Shown here one piece after another: positions 34,849 through 46,219 of a stretch of 64,000 nucleotides of DNA (its first letter is position 1; every line of letters starts with the position of its first letter). Where the stretch lies: assembly GCA_015680685.1 (NCBI GenBank), contig MNCI01014438.1, positions 116,283-180,282 of the forward strand. The letters run 5' to 3'. Source of the stretch: Gnetum montanum. Taxonomy: Eukaryota > Streptophyta > Gnetopsida > Gnetales > Gnetaceae. A program made the translations under genes and the position numbers. The notes under the pieces were generated by a model, which saw nothing but the letters and a program-made list of their open reading frames with translations, made no database searches and was not told the origin of the DNA.

Positions 34849-35889
34849 TGAAACACCACAAAATTTTGGGTCTCGACATCGCAACTGCAAATATGGCTAA
34901 GTGTTACGCACTGTTACATGCTGCTACTAAGTAGCGTAGCACTTTGCTACCACCTTGCTACTGCCTTGCTACTGTGTAGCGTAGCAACTTGCTACTGTGT
35001 AGTGTAGCACCTTGCTACCACCTTGCTACGCTACATAGCGTGGCCCCTTACTACTGCCTTGCTACTACGTAGCATAGCACCTTGCTACTGCCTTGCTACT
35101 GCGTAGTGTAGCACCTTGCTACTGTGTAGCATAGAGTAGCGTAGCACCTTGTTACATGCTATTACACTGTGTTACACGTTGTTATGTGCTGTTATGCATT
35201 GTTACATGCTGTTACAGCATGGTTCCACCTACCGCACTGCCACGTGGCACCTGATCCGCATTTTAGACTAACCCTAGCTCTATAAATACCTCTGCGTCCT
35301 CTTTTTCAAAAAAAAGGAGGAAAAAGGATGGAAGGATTCTTTTTCTTCATCAGAAAAGTAGTTGGAATTTCCATTTTGGCATTTGGCATTTTAGCATTTT
35401 GGCACTTAGCTCCATGGACGAACGAGACCCAGAGCACACCACACCGACAGAGAGGCACAATTACATCACATGGTATACCGTGACCACCGACCCAGGAGAC
35501 ATAGTTTATCATAGTGAGCACCAGATTTCACAGCCCAACACCACCGAGGCTATGATTCCACTCCTACTATGCTTATTGGACACTTTGTATACCTGTACCC
35601 TTTTTCAAGATGGTGTATCTTTCTATTCAAACTCTCTTTTTGGCTGATCATAGCATTTATTTGGCATTGTTAAGCATTAAATCATTTCTACTGCTGTGTA
35701 GATTACGTTTTCTTTTATTGTTTGCAAAAGGATTATTGTACACTAATTAAGTCCCTGTCTGATCGACCAAATTGTTTAGGGCACCCTGAATCTGTTTTCT
35801 CCAGCATAGCCCTTGTGTGGATTCAGGGTTAGGCTGTGCACCCAAAGACCTCTTGGTGTTTCCAGCCATCGATTTTTTCTGTCGCTACA
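34849..35889 (+). repeat. 3' LTR of element C
   Basis: 1041 bp, about 50 bp longer than the 5' LTR. The difference lies largely in extra GCTACTGCGTAGCGTAGCAC-like units (about 34915-35160). G-box at 35241-35246, TATA box at about 35280. ATGAG follows at 35890. Confidence 0.9.
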
Positions 35890-35894
35890 ATGAG

Positions 35895-36480
35895 TGAGAG
35901 GCTTAGCATGGAAGAATCCTTCCTCAACATGGAACACATCAAATCCTAGATTTTGACTAGTTTTGACTAGGTTTGGTGAGGTTCTGAGGCTGTTGGAGAT
36001 TCTTGGAGGGGTTCTAGGTCATGTGGGACCTACTTTGTGGTCAAACTTGTGCTAGATGAGTGTTGGGAGGCAAGAGTGAGTGTTACTCCCCTTCTTCCAT
36101 GCTGGGAATTACTACCCAATGTGAAACTCCATGGTGTTAGTCTTACTCATGTCTTGTCTAATTTTGGAAAGCTGGGGCTAAAAAAGGTAAGTTTGGGCTA
36201 GCAAACACAGAAAGATATTTGTAATTCTAATGAATTTGAAAAGTAATAGGCATTTTTCCATGTTGGGCATGGTATTCCCAGTGTGTATACACAGGGTTAG
36301 GGTTTCCATAATATTTTAAGTGTCAAAATTAATAAAAATCCTAGTGTTGATGCAAGTTTTGGTCAAAGGTGAAGGCATAGGGTGGGGCCCATAATCCAAA
36401 GATTTTGAAAATTTGAAAAGTGAAGTTGTTTCACATCTAAAACCAATGTAAACTAGACTTTCCCCCCTTGCACTTCAGTG
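35895..36480. repeat. Right part of the ~180-bp array
   Basis: Cores CTTAGCATGGAAG (about 35901), CCATGCTGGG (about 36097) and CCATGTTGGG (about 36258). After about 36480 the pattern is lost. Confidence 0.55.
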
Positions 36481-36733
36481 CACTTGTAGTTATGGTGCAC
36501 AGAATTGGTAGCTAGGATTTTGTTTAGGTTTTAGATGGGTTGTATATGTCAAATTTTGTGATTTTTTATCATAATTGTCATTCTGCAGCAACCGTGCATT
36601 GGAGGAGAGCTCTAGTAGATATTATTGTGGCAACCACAACCAATTCCAGTGTGGAAGCCTCCCATCTCTCCTACAGCCAACATAGAACTCCTATGTTCTC
36701 TTAATCTCCATCACCCTCAATGTTGAGCCTACC

Positions 36734-36861
36734 ATGGCATCTAAGTAGCAAGGGGGAAAGAGCAAAAATCCCATGATATAGAGGATGGATGAACATGCTC
36801 AAGAGTTAGAAGAAGTTTCTAGGCCTATCTCCATCCAAGATTCTTTTGTTGCTGCTCTAAG
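36734..36861 (+). pseudogene. Region G, putative exon 1 of an unidentified gene or element protein
   Basis: The plus strand starts MASK, stop, QGGKSKNPMI, stop, RMDEHAQELEEVSRPIS, IQDSFVAALR. Both stops are TAG codons that could come from Gln codons by C-to-T change. The frame ends at CTAAG followed by GTATGCA, a good plant splice donor. I do not recognise the protein. It could belong to an uncharacterised mobile element, since the downstream parts are interrupted and decayed in the same way. Confidence 0.4.
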
Positions 36862-38487
36862 GTATGCAATTCTATTGATTTTTGCCTTTATTTCTTTTGG
36901 TTTTTCTAGTTTTTTTTCTTCCTATGTGTTAGGGCCATTTTTTTAGATCTACTTTGGTGGAGGGATTAAGATATAATTTTGAAAAAATACCACCACCTAT
37001 TTTGTCCATTTCTACATGGATCCATAATTGTTTCATTATTTTAGCTTTTGTAGATTTCATTTTGAAAATAGGGCTTGTTGTTTTATGCTTTTTTCTCAAA
37101 ATTTTTGGGTATGGCTATTTTTTTCAGATCTAGGTCATAGGACTTGTTAAAATTAAATTTTAACAAAATCCTACCTCATTATTTTGATGTGAATTTTAAT
37201 GCGTTTCAATGGTTTTGGTTATTTCAATTGTTTCAATGAATATATGAAATTTAGGCCTTCAGGTTTTGTAAAGTTTTAGCATGAAAAAGCAAGTAATGTT
37301 ATGTATTTTTCTTGGTAGAGTGGCTGATATGTGTGAACTTAAAGGATATGAATTTGTAGCTCTTTGTTCAAGCTTTTCGATGGTTGTTGTTTTGTTTAAG
37401 AAGTTATGGCTATTTTCCTAACATTGTGCAGTTAGGTTGTTTGTGCCGCTTTTGCAATTTCATGTAATTTTGTGATTTTTTATAAGGAAACAGCAAGGGT
37501 TTTGGCTATTTAATAGTCATTTCTATGCAGGCCTTGACTTCAAATTTTTAGTAGAGGAAGAATCACTCCAATTAGACTTAAAATGAATTTTCTATGAATT
37601 TTTTACTAAACATGTGTAGTAAGGATGCTTGTGCCGTTTTTGGATTATTATCCAAATTGATAAATTGTTCCTGCATAAATAGAAATTTTTTTGAAATTTT
37701 TCTAACATGGGTGTGTAGCTCTTGATTTAAGCTTTCAAACAGTGGTGAAATCACTCCACTTGGTGCTCAAACGTATTTTTTATGAATGTTTTGGCTATGG
37801 CTATGTGAGTTAAGGCAAAAAATCACGGTTGTAGTACATAGAAGTGGTTGATGTGTATAACTTATGCAAAACTAATGTTTAATTTTGTTTTCTTAGAAGA
37901 GTAAAAGCTTTTTCTATTTTTAGTAATCTTTTACTATGGCTACATGGATTTTTGTAAGTTTATTATGCTTTTTCTAAATTGATGCATAATTTAGAGTAAG
38001 CCATAGTTTTGGGCTATGAAGGCTATAAGATATGGTAATAATGCTTTTATGGAATTTATCAAGCTAATTTAGATAAACATATAAGAGCTTTTTACATAGG
38101 CTAATTTCACCTCTAGCTTAGGAAGTTTTTTCTAAACTTGTTAAAAAATTCCAATTGGTCATGATGTAAAGTCATGCAAGGTTGCAATAATGGTTTCTTT
38201 TGGAATTACTTAGGCTAATTTAGATAAACACCTTAGACCCTTTTACAAAGGCTAAGTTCACCTCTGACTAGATGTTTTGTCTAAATTTTCTAAGTAGTTT
38301 CAAATAGTCATAATATTTTTTTTGAAAGGTTGTGATAGTGCTAGTTTTTTTTGTGGAATTTCTTAAGCTAATTTAGATAAACACCTTAGAGCTTTTACAA
38401 AGGCTAATTTCACCTCCAACTAGATGTTTTGTCTAAATTGTTAAGAAATTCTAATTGGTCATAATGTTTTTATTTTGTTTCATGTAG
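36862..38487 (+). other. Putative intron of region G
   Basis: Begins GTATGC and ends TTTTGTTTCATGTAG, with AT-rich, T-biased sequence between, as in plant introns. Joining across it keeps the reading frame of exon 1 open into the 38488-38734 block. Three tandem units of about 150 bp lie near its end. Confidence 0.4.
38035..38465 (+). repeat. Three tandem units of about 150 bp
   Basis: 'GCTAATTTAGATAAACA' occurs at about 38063, 38214 and 38367 (spacings 151 and 153), each followed by 'AGGCTAATTTCACCTC' and 'TTTTGTCTAAA'. Located within the putative intron. Confidence 0.75.
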
Positions 38488-39340
38488 AGTCTTCTTGAGG
38501 CCTTTCCTCATCATAGTGGAGCTGGTTGGTATTTTGTGCTACATTGGTCATCCCAAGACCAATGCTCCACCACATGATATGCCTTTGAGAAAGCTCTTGT
38601 TGTGGTTCTTACTTGGGATAGGGGACTTTCTTGCCTACCTCCTTAGGAACTTCAGTGTGATGGTATGGTCATATTTGTCCATGGATGTAGTTGGGGTTAT
38701 TGTGGAGACCTTGTTGTCTCAACATTTGGCCTGATTACTAGGTACATTACTGACAAGCCACTCCCTAAGACTACATGGAGACTAGTAGATATCATGAGCC
38801 TATGTTAACTTATGGAGAACTAGATGATGCTAGAGTATAGTTAATATAATACTAACAATACTCTGATGGTGGCACATAGAGCCTACACTTTATTCCAGAA
38901 TCCACCAAGCAACATGTATAATCTATAGGGGTAAAGATGGTTATTGTAATGTTTTTATGGTTTTGGCTTGATTACCTTACCTAACTTCATCGATTTTACA
39001 AATTCTTGCAAGTATAAGGTCAATGATTAGGGCTTGATCGTCAATGATCAAATCCTAGTAGTGGCTCAAACTACTTTGGATGAATTCACCAAAAGTCCTC
39101 AAATTAGAATTGTTGTGTATCAATAGTTAAGAGTCGACTTTGATGAATACACCATCATGTTTAACCTCATATATAGATAGTGCAAAGATGATGGGATGAT
39201 GCACAACTAGTTCATAGATGTTGATGGCATGGATTGGATCCTTGCAGTTGGAACCTTCACACCTCAGGAGAAAAGTAAAGGTAAACATATAGCTTCTAGT
39301 GTTTTATGGTTCTAAGTGTTTCATTACTTTTCTTGGTTTT
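38488..39340 (+). pseudogene. Region G, putative exon 2 and following decayed sequence
   Basis: After the acceptor AG at 38487 the frame reads RVFLRPFLIIVELVGILCYI, then GHPKTNAPPHDMPLRKLLLW, and runs to a stop at 38734. It is hydrophobic, with several possible membrane-like segments, but other frames are also partly readable (for example LLEAFPHHSGAGWYFVLHW), so the true frame is uncertain. Further broken readings follow to 39340, where a 104-bp repeat and then element F interrupt it. No family recognised. Confidence 0.3.
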
Positions 39341-39444
39341 TGAAATTGCTCATATTGATGCTAACCTTTTGTTATTGCTTCACAAGACCTTCCACCTTAG
39401 TTGATGTCACTATACCACTTTCACATTCACATCATGAGGATACC
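39341..39444 (+). repeat. Left copy of the 104-bp direct repeat flanking element F
   Basis: Begins TGAAATTGCTCATATTG and ends TCATGAGGATACC. The second copy is 48821-48924, with two mismatches by eye. It is far longer than the 4-6 bp target duplications made by retroelement integrases. Confidence 0.85.
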
Positions 39445-41218
39445 TGTACCATCCAAAATCGTCGGTGCAAGGCTGGAATGAAACAAATACCAAGAGATCC
39501 TTAGAAGAAATACAGAAGATCCTACCTTCACTTGAGGGCAAGCTGGAATGGACGAAGGCAGAGTGCCTTGAATGGTCCACACACGAATCAAATGAGGACT
39601 TCCCTAATGTACACACTTTGCAATGCATTGGGTTATACGTAAACGATGCACATTAAACTTAAACCGTAACGTAAATAGGCACAATAACGTAAATGGGAAT
39701 GTAAACGTAAATTGAAAAAAAAAATGAAAACTGTAATAAATCTATGCAAAATGTAAACTGTTTCGTATTGAAAAATGATTACAGTGTGCATCGGTCAGAA
39801 TGCAGTTATGGATTGATCACAAGGCAGACGTTTAGCCCTGGTGGGTGATGACAGGTGTTGGAAGATGCAGGTTTTGGGTTGCAGGGAAATGCAGCGTTCA
39901 AGTTTGATGCCCAGCGTACAGAGGTTGATGCCGAGATTTGCTCAGTCTTAGATTCCAATTTTTGTTTCTGTTTGTAAAAATTGCCAACCCTGATCTAATG
40001 AAAAATTAGGGTTTTTATAAGATCTTGGGCATTAGATTCGGATTTGGAAGGAGATGAGTGGCTGTGAGGTGAGAAAAACTTGGATCAGGAGATAGGTGGT
40101 GCATTGACCAAGTGCAGGATATGTTACACTTGTAGAGCGTACAATGTACACACTGGCGTATGAACGCCCAACGTATAGGCTTGGAACGCTAAAAAAAAAC
40201 TTAGAATTTACAAAGAATTTGCATGTTGCAACAAGAATGATGTCTCTGGCTTCTGGATCCATGCTCTGGCCTGCTGTTTTTGGCCTCAACATGTCTTGAA
40301 ATTCTTTGGTGTGTGTTGGCATCTGCATATAGCATTCTAGAATATGAGATTGGGCGTCTAGCGTGTGTATACTGGCGTATATGCTAGGCGTATACTCTCT
40401 ATACGCTCCATACGCTGGCCATAGTATGGACCATAAATGATGCATTTTAGGCTAAATTTTGACCCCCAAAGCTAATTTTGACTAGAGATTTACATGACTC
40501 ATGTCCTGAGGGTGTTGTATGTCAAATTTGAGCCTATTTTCCCCTGATTTGGTGCTGTTTTGGGTGGTATACGCTGGGCTATGCGCTACTCAGCGCATAC
40601 AAGACTGTCCCTAGCGTATACACTTGAAAATGCATCATTTCAAGGTCAAAATTTGATTTTCAGGTGCCTTTGATGATGCCCAACAATTTCCCTACCTTCA
40701 AGAGTCAATTTTAGGTGAAACTCTTACTCTTTGGTGCTTTTTTTGGGTCATTTTTGGTGGTATACACTGGGCTATACGTTGGCCAGCGTATACCAAGGTG
40801 TGCCCAGCGTATACACTTGAAAATGCATCATTTAGGGCCTAAAATTTGATTTTTAGAAGGCTGAGAACTATTGGGGATCTTGGGGAAGGTCCTGGGGGGT
40901 CCAGATGCTCAATTCTAGCATGTTTTGGCTTATTTTTGGGGCCCAAAAATTACCATTGGCTTGTACGCTGGCCAACGTATAGCCCAGCATGTAGAGTGTA
41001 TACTTGGTTAAACCCAAGTATTTTGAATCCAAAGCATGAAATTCCTGATGCCAGATGCTGATGTAGTCACCTGTGGATCCTGAGGAACTCTTGCTTATTC
41101 AATTTTGCTCCGTTTGATGCTGTTTTTGAGGCTTTCAAGCTTGGTCATGCTGGGGACCAACATGACTTAGCCCAATTTCTATCTACAAGTGTTAGCCAAA
41201 ATTTTTGTGGTGTTTTCA
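39445..41218 (-). repeat. 3' LTR of element F
   Basis: 1774 bp. On the minus strand it starts TGAAAACACC and ends GGATGGTACA. TATA box TTATAAAAAC at 40011-40020 (minus). Numerous TACGCTGG / CCAGCGTA palindromic words lie between about 40100 and 41010. Confidence 0.85.
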
Positions 41219-41290
41219 TTGGCCCCTCTTTGTTGATGCTTAGAGGAATCGACCTGAGAGGCATTGACAAAGAAGTACAAAACACCACAA
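41219..41290 (-). promoter_or_regulatory. Hairpin and polypurine tract before the 3' LTR of element F
   Basis: On the minus strand CTTTGTCAATGCCT (41259-41272) pairs with AAGCATCAACAAAG (41228-41241) at 11 of 14 positions. The right arm leads into AAAGAGGGGCCAA and the LTR. Relative to element C, two pairs changed on both sides (C-G to T-A, and T-A to C-G). Confidence 0.65.
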
Positions 41291-41499
41291 GCAACCCGGT
41301 AGTTAGCATTGTCCTTAGGCACTTGGCCAGATGTCATCACACCTTTTTCAAAGTACATGGGAGTAGGAAATAAGGTTTTGAGATGGGTAGGAAGGATGTT
41401 TGCAACTATGGCATTGGGAATTGATCAAGGGATTATGCTGGTATGGGGGAGGAGTGTTCATGTGTGCTAACGACTCATGTTGGTCCTTGTCGATAGCCA

Positions 41500-42336
41500 N
41501 NNNNNNNNNNNNNNNNNNNNNNNNNNNNNNNNNNNNNNNNNNNNNNNNNNNNNNNNNNNNNNNNNNNNNNNNNNNNNNNNNNNNNNNNNNNNNNNNNNNN
41601 NNNNNNNNNNNNNNNNNNNNNNNNNNNNNNNNNNNNNNNNNNNNNNNNNNNNNNNNNNNNNNNNNNNNNNNNNNNNNNNNNNNNNNNNNNNNNNNNNNNN
41701 NNNNNNNNNNNNNNNNNNNNNNNNNNNNNNNNNNNNNNNNNNNNNNNNNNNNNNNNNNNNNNNNNNNNNNNNNNNNNNNNNNNNNNNNNNNNNNNNNNNN
41801 NNNNNNNNNNNNNNNNNNNNNNNNNNNNNNNNNNNNNNNNNNNNNNNNNNNNNNNNNNNNNNNNNNNNNNNNNNNNNNNNNNNNNNNNNNNNNNNNNNNN
41901 NNNNNNNNNNNNNNNNNNNNNNNNNNNNNNNNNNNNNNNNNNNNNNNNNNNNNNNNNNNNNNNNNNNNNNNNNNNNNNNNNNNNNNNNNNNNNNNNNNNN
42001 NNNNNNNNNNNNNNNNNNNNNNNNNNNNNNNNNNNNNNNNNNNNNNNNNNNNNNNNNNNNNNNNNNNNNNNNNNNNNNNNNNNNNNNNNNNNNNNNNNNN
42101 NNNNNNNNNNNNNNNNNNNNNNNNNNNNNNNNNNNNNNNNNNNNNNNNNNNNNNNNNNNNNNNNNNNNNNNNNNNNNNNNNNNNNNNNNNNNNNNNNNNN
42201 NNNNNNNNNNNNNNNNNNNNNNNNNNNNNNNNNNNNNNNNNNNNNNNNNNNNNNNNNNNNNNNNNNNNNNNNNNNNNNNNNNNNNNNNNNNNNNNNNNNN
42301 NNNNNNNNNNNNNNNNNNNNNNNNNNNNNNNNNNNN
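41500..42336. other. Assembly gap (837 N)
   Basis: Run of N inside element F. Any open frame drawn across it has no meaning. Confidence 1.
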
Positions 42337-42830
42337 AGTTTAATGTCATACCAGATGCTTTGTGGTATCAGTTTTAGGTCATGATGCCAAGACCGCTATG
42401 TGGTGTTGGTTTTGACTCATAACCTAGGATATTCAGTGATATCAGTTCACCATCCTGATACCAGGATGATAGTGTGCATTATGAGTGTGACCGGTGGTGT
42501 TAGTTTACCGTCATGACGTCGGGACAATGTGTGGATGCATGCACATATGTATAGATGATCCTGCAAAAGAAGAAACTAGAGAACACAATGTTAAGTAGTA
42601 ACTACTGAAAAAAGAACCTAAATGCACAAGGAAAATAGAAAACAATGCAAAAAGCAGTAGTTTAAGGCCTTTTCGGGCCATGTGTGGCAGTTTAAAGCCA
42701 TACCAGGCCATGTGTTAGTTTAAGGCCTTTTCGGGCCAGATGTAAATGCGTAAGCTAGTACAATGCAAATGAAGGTGATGTATAAACAACGAAAAAAGGT
42801 GAAGAGTGGGCGAGGATTAGATGTGTTTTT
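42337..42830 (-). other. Non-coding spacer after protease in element F
   Basis: Contains diverged units resembling the 30-bp array of element C, read on the opposite strand (42355-42530), and copies of 'AGTTTAAGGCCTTTTCGGGC' at about 42658 and 42716. No pol block. Confidence 0.5.
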
Positions 42831-43530
42831 GGCTGCAGGGGAGCCTTGATCATGTGGTCGTTTCCTAGCTAGACAAGGTTTAGGAGGCGTGCTAGGTTTT
42901 GGTTACTCTAGGAGGCTTTCAGTTTTTACCACTTGTTCAAGCATTTTAGCTCTAGGTGTTGTGTTTGTTGTCATGGGTGTTCCATCAAGAGACTCTCATT
43001 TCAAGACTTGTGACATGTCTATGTTATGGATGGCTTGAAAGGGAATGTCATTACCATGTATGATGACTTGTCCACCTTCGTATGGAAGGCAAATTTCTTG
43101 ATGTATTGGTGAGGAAATGGCTCATTATTGTGCTAGCCAAGGTTTGCCAAGAATCATGTTGAAACTGGGCATCTCTTCTATGACAGTGAACTCTGCACTG
43201 GTGGGGAATTGTTCACCTACCACGAATGCTAGGTTAATCATGCCCTTAACTGTGACACGTGATCCCTTGAAAGATTTTAAACATGTGGTTTTCATTGGCA
43301 TGATCTCGTTTGCCATGCCTAGTTTGTCAATGATGGAGTATAAAACTACATTTTTTGCCGCACCATCATCAACGTCCACTCTGCAAATGGTAAATTGCCC
43401 AACACGTACACTGATCGACATTGGAGCTGTTGTGACTTCCCCTCATTCAGGGTTGACTTTAACTGCATCATCGTGAAAGGCTAAGGTGTTTGAACCCAAT
43501 CCTTATGGTGTGTGTTGCAAAATCGTTGCA
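42830..43530 (-). pseudogene. Aspartic protease-like domain of element F
   Basis: Open for 98 codons at 43421-43125: RVDVDDGAAKNVVLYSIIDK, then RVTVKGMINLAFVVGEQFP and MPSFNMILGKPWLAQ. The active-site triplet is DDG with a hydrophobic-Asp context, as in several Tat-type proteases, so it could once have been catalytic. Further minus-strand readings extend the domain on both sides, including YEGGQVIIHGNDIPFQAIH near 43030-43085. Better preserved than the copy in element C. Confidence 0.75.
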
Positions 43531-43859
43531 CAGATGGATTCCTCATTTGCAGGGATGTCCTCCATAATAGGAATGGATGCTAACATTTGAGCCAAGGCTT
43601 CGCGATGAACGGCTGAAGTCATGACCAGGTTGTACACACTCATCGTTGTGTTCTTCTATTTGAGCGTTTGTTTTACCTGGGCTAGTGTAGCTACAAAGTC
43701 CATGTTGTTTGCCATTGTGTTGGTTACCTCTGTATGGGTTAAGGGCTTGGGCCTGGTTTGTTTGGGATTAGGGGCAGGGCCCCCAGCGCTTGGTTGCTGT
43801 GTACTAGGTGTGGCCTTTGCTTTGATTGTGGGTGTTCATTATTCATTTTTCCTCTTCTG

Positions 43860-44327
43860 CTACCATTTGGTAGGCTTATCCATGTTGTTGGCAAGGTTGA
43901 CTCTTGAGGGGGAAGAGGTTGAGACGTTGCCTATAGTTGGGCTTTGGGTAGGTGAGGGGCCATCGCGTGGTGGCACCTTTATGAAAAATGGTAGTTTGGG
44001 AGGAGTAGTTGGTGTTTGACTAGCTTGTTGTGGCACCTTGATGATGAAAGGTTTCTTTGCGGTTGTGGGCAGTGCATCATGCCAGTTTAATGTCTTAGCG
44101 AATGAGTGAGGTGGTGGTACTTTGACCACAAAAGGTGTCATCGGTGCTCTAGGTGGCACCTTGATGACGATGGGAGGCCTCTTGCTCATGGAGGTAGAGG
44201 GGATTGTTGCCTTGCTGGGAGGCACATGGATCACGAAAGGCTTACTATCTATGCCAATAGAGTTTATGACATAAGAGGCATCATCTGTGCTGGGTGATTT
44301 AGGGTGTTGACATTTAGTTGGCCCCAT
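43860..44327 (-). pseudogene. Pro-rich region with repeated PFVIKVPP motif, element F
   Basis: A 155-codon open frame carries five copies: KPFVIHVPPSKA, PPIVIKVPPRAP, TPFVVKVPPPHS, KPFIIKVPQQAS and LPFFIKVPPRDG, spaced about 20-30 residues, then a Ser- and Thr-rich tail ending DKPTKW. Same motifs in the same order as in element C. Confidence 0.7.
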
Positions 44328-44339
44328 TTTATCATTGCT

Positions 44340-46080
44340 TGTAGATCATCCTGTAACGGACGGTAGGTGTCGGTGTTGTGACCGGACAACCGGTGGTAGT
44401 GACAAAATTGGTCTAACTTGAAATGTCATGGAACCGGGGGCTCGTTTGGTGCTGCTAAGGTGGGGTTCCTCAGTAGCTCGTAGTACCTGTCATATCTTCG
44501 ATGAGCATTCTCCATTACTTGTTTGTATTGGATTTTCCCAGTTTTGAGGAGTTGCTCTAGTAGTTCAGAGGGTCGCATGGGTAATGGCGTATACTTAGAG
44601 CGATCCTTGCACTGAAAGTTGAGCCTTGGGGTGGTCCCAGTCGTTGCAGGTGGGTTGGTACTGGTGTTTGTTGTTTTTGTGCTTGTGGCTATAGTTTTCG
44701 TTGTTGTCTGTTGTTTGGAAACGTGTTGGTTCTTTTAAGCCACATAGGTGGGATCATTGCTAGTTTGTGTAGCTTGTTCAATGTTCTTGATCTATGTGAA
44801 TGCTTGGCTCAATGTTTAAGCACTTAGGTAGTATAGTTTAACTTAACAAAGTCACTCATGGCTCCCTTCAGAATTGTAAGCAAATATGTTTCAGGGATGG
44901 GCTCATGAAGTTCGTTAAGGGCTGCACTCCATCATTGGATGAACTTCTGCATAGGCTCGAGTGGTGCTTGTTTCACTTGTATCAGAGTGTCTAGTGTGGC
45001 CTCAGGCTTGAGGTTGTACTTAAACCTAGTAATGAACTAGTGTAATAGATCCTCTAGAGAGGATATGGAGTTAAGTGGTAGGGCTTGGTACCAGTCTAAG
45101 GCTATGCCCGTTAAGGACATAGCAAACATGCACAAGATTACGTGGGGCCAAGCTTGAAGCAATAGAGTTTTTGATCGAAATGTGACTAAGTGAGCATTCG
45201 GATCTCCCTTCCCATTGTACTTGGTTAACTGGGGCACTGTGGTTCCCTTGGGTAAAGCTAACGATGGCACTGAAGAGTTAATTAGATCATCATGGTAGAT
45301 GTCCAGTACTTTAACTGCTTCATTGTTGGTGATTTTGAGGTGCTTTACCTTGTCAGCTAACACTTGCATCATTTGTTTTTCTTCTGCCCACTCTTGAGTG
45401 GTAGGAAAATTAGTTGGTTGGGGAGATTGTTGGGTTGTCATTTGTTATTGTGGAGCAATGTTTAGAGTTGTGGTTGTGGGGTGTGGCACGTTGAAGTGAG
45501 TGGGTTGTTGAACAAGGGGTATGGTTCCTTGCCTAGCCACTAACTGTGGGGTGACACCCTGAATGCGTGGGACCGATGTAACGAAAGTGGCCCCATCTGT
45601 TTGCATTGGTGGCATTTACTGGGTGGATGTGGACGTGGGTAGTCCATGTTGGGACACCAATGCTTGCGTGCTCGTTGACACTTGGTGAATGATCGTCTGT
45701 CCCATGAGAGGGTGGAATGATGGGTTCACGTAGGTGTGGGGAGTGAGGGTGTGGTATGAATGCTCAGGTTCAAATTGTGCCTAGAAATCATCTACATCAT
45801 GTTGGTTTTGGGGCTCCTCAGTGGGTCGCTGTGTGTTTTGGCTCCTTGCTATAAGGAGCTGAGAGATGAGTCAATGGTGAGGTTCAAAAAGGGGGATGAT
45901 GTCATATATAGAGGGGACGAATTCATGACCTCCCATGTATATGCACTTGAAGTTTCATTTTGGCTTCTATTTTGTGGTGTCTAGGGGAAGGTTGGCCTAA
46001 ATCTTCATACAGATAAAGTTGTACTGTTCCTGTGTGAGGATTACAAAGGTGCGTGCGTTAGAGTTCTGAGATGACTCCAT
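44340..46080 (-). pseudogene. gag of element F
   Basis: The ATG at 46080 starts MESSQNSNARTFVILTQEQY, homologous to element C's gag. The following part reads FVPSIYDIIPLFEPHH, then a Gln-, Pro- and Thr-rich linker. The core is in an open frame at 45441-45037: QVLADKVKHLKITNNEAVKV, PQLTKYNGKGDPNAHLVTF and MFAMSLTGIALDWYQALPLN, the W-Y-x-x-L end typical of plant gypsy gag. Beyond it, LDQFCHYHRLSGHNTD corresponds to the zinc motif of element C, but its last Cys is lost. Several TAG and TGA stops. Confidence 0.75.
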
Positions 46081-46219
46081 GGTGATGTGTGATGGGGTAG
46101 CGTACGGGTTGGCTAACAATTGCCGAGTGTGTTTTGGGCTAAGTATGCAGTGTGTGCAGTGTGACAAGTCTGCAGCATGACTAACTGTCCATGAAAACTA
46201 TCAGCATGTGAAAGCTAAG

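Larger units (their letters stand above)
28495..35889 (+). mobile_element. Element C: complete LTR retrotransposon with gag and protease only
   Basis: LTRs 28495-29485 and 34849-35889 with TG...CA termini (TGAAACACC...CTACA) and a perfect 5-bp target duplication ATGAG (28490-28494 and 35890-35894). Five bases after the 5' LTR comes a primer-binding site shared with elements F and H. Order inside: leader tandem array, gag, Pro-rich repeat domain, aspartic protease, 30-bp tandem array, hairpin with polypurine-like tract. There is no RT, RNase H or integrase between protease and 3' LTR. The gag has many stops. Gag, protease and 3' hairpin are shared with element F. Confidence 0.9.

Noticed and set aside
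41348-42377. Long open frames across 41348-42377 on both strands
   Set aside because: They exist only because they run through the 837-base N gap.
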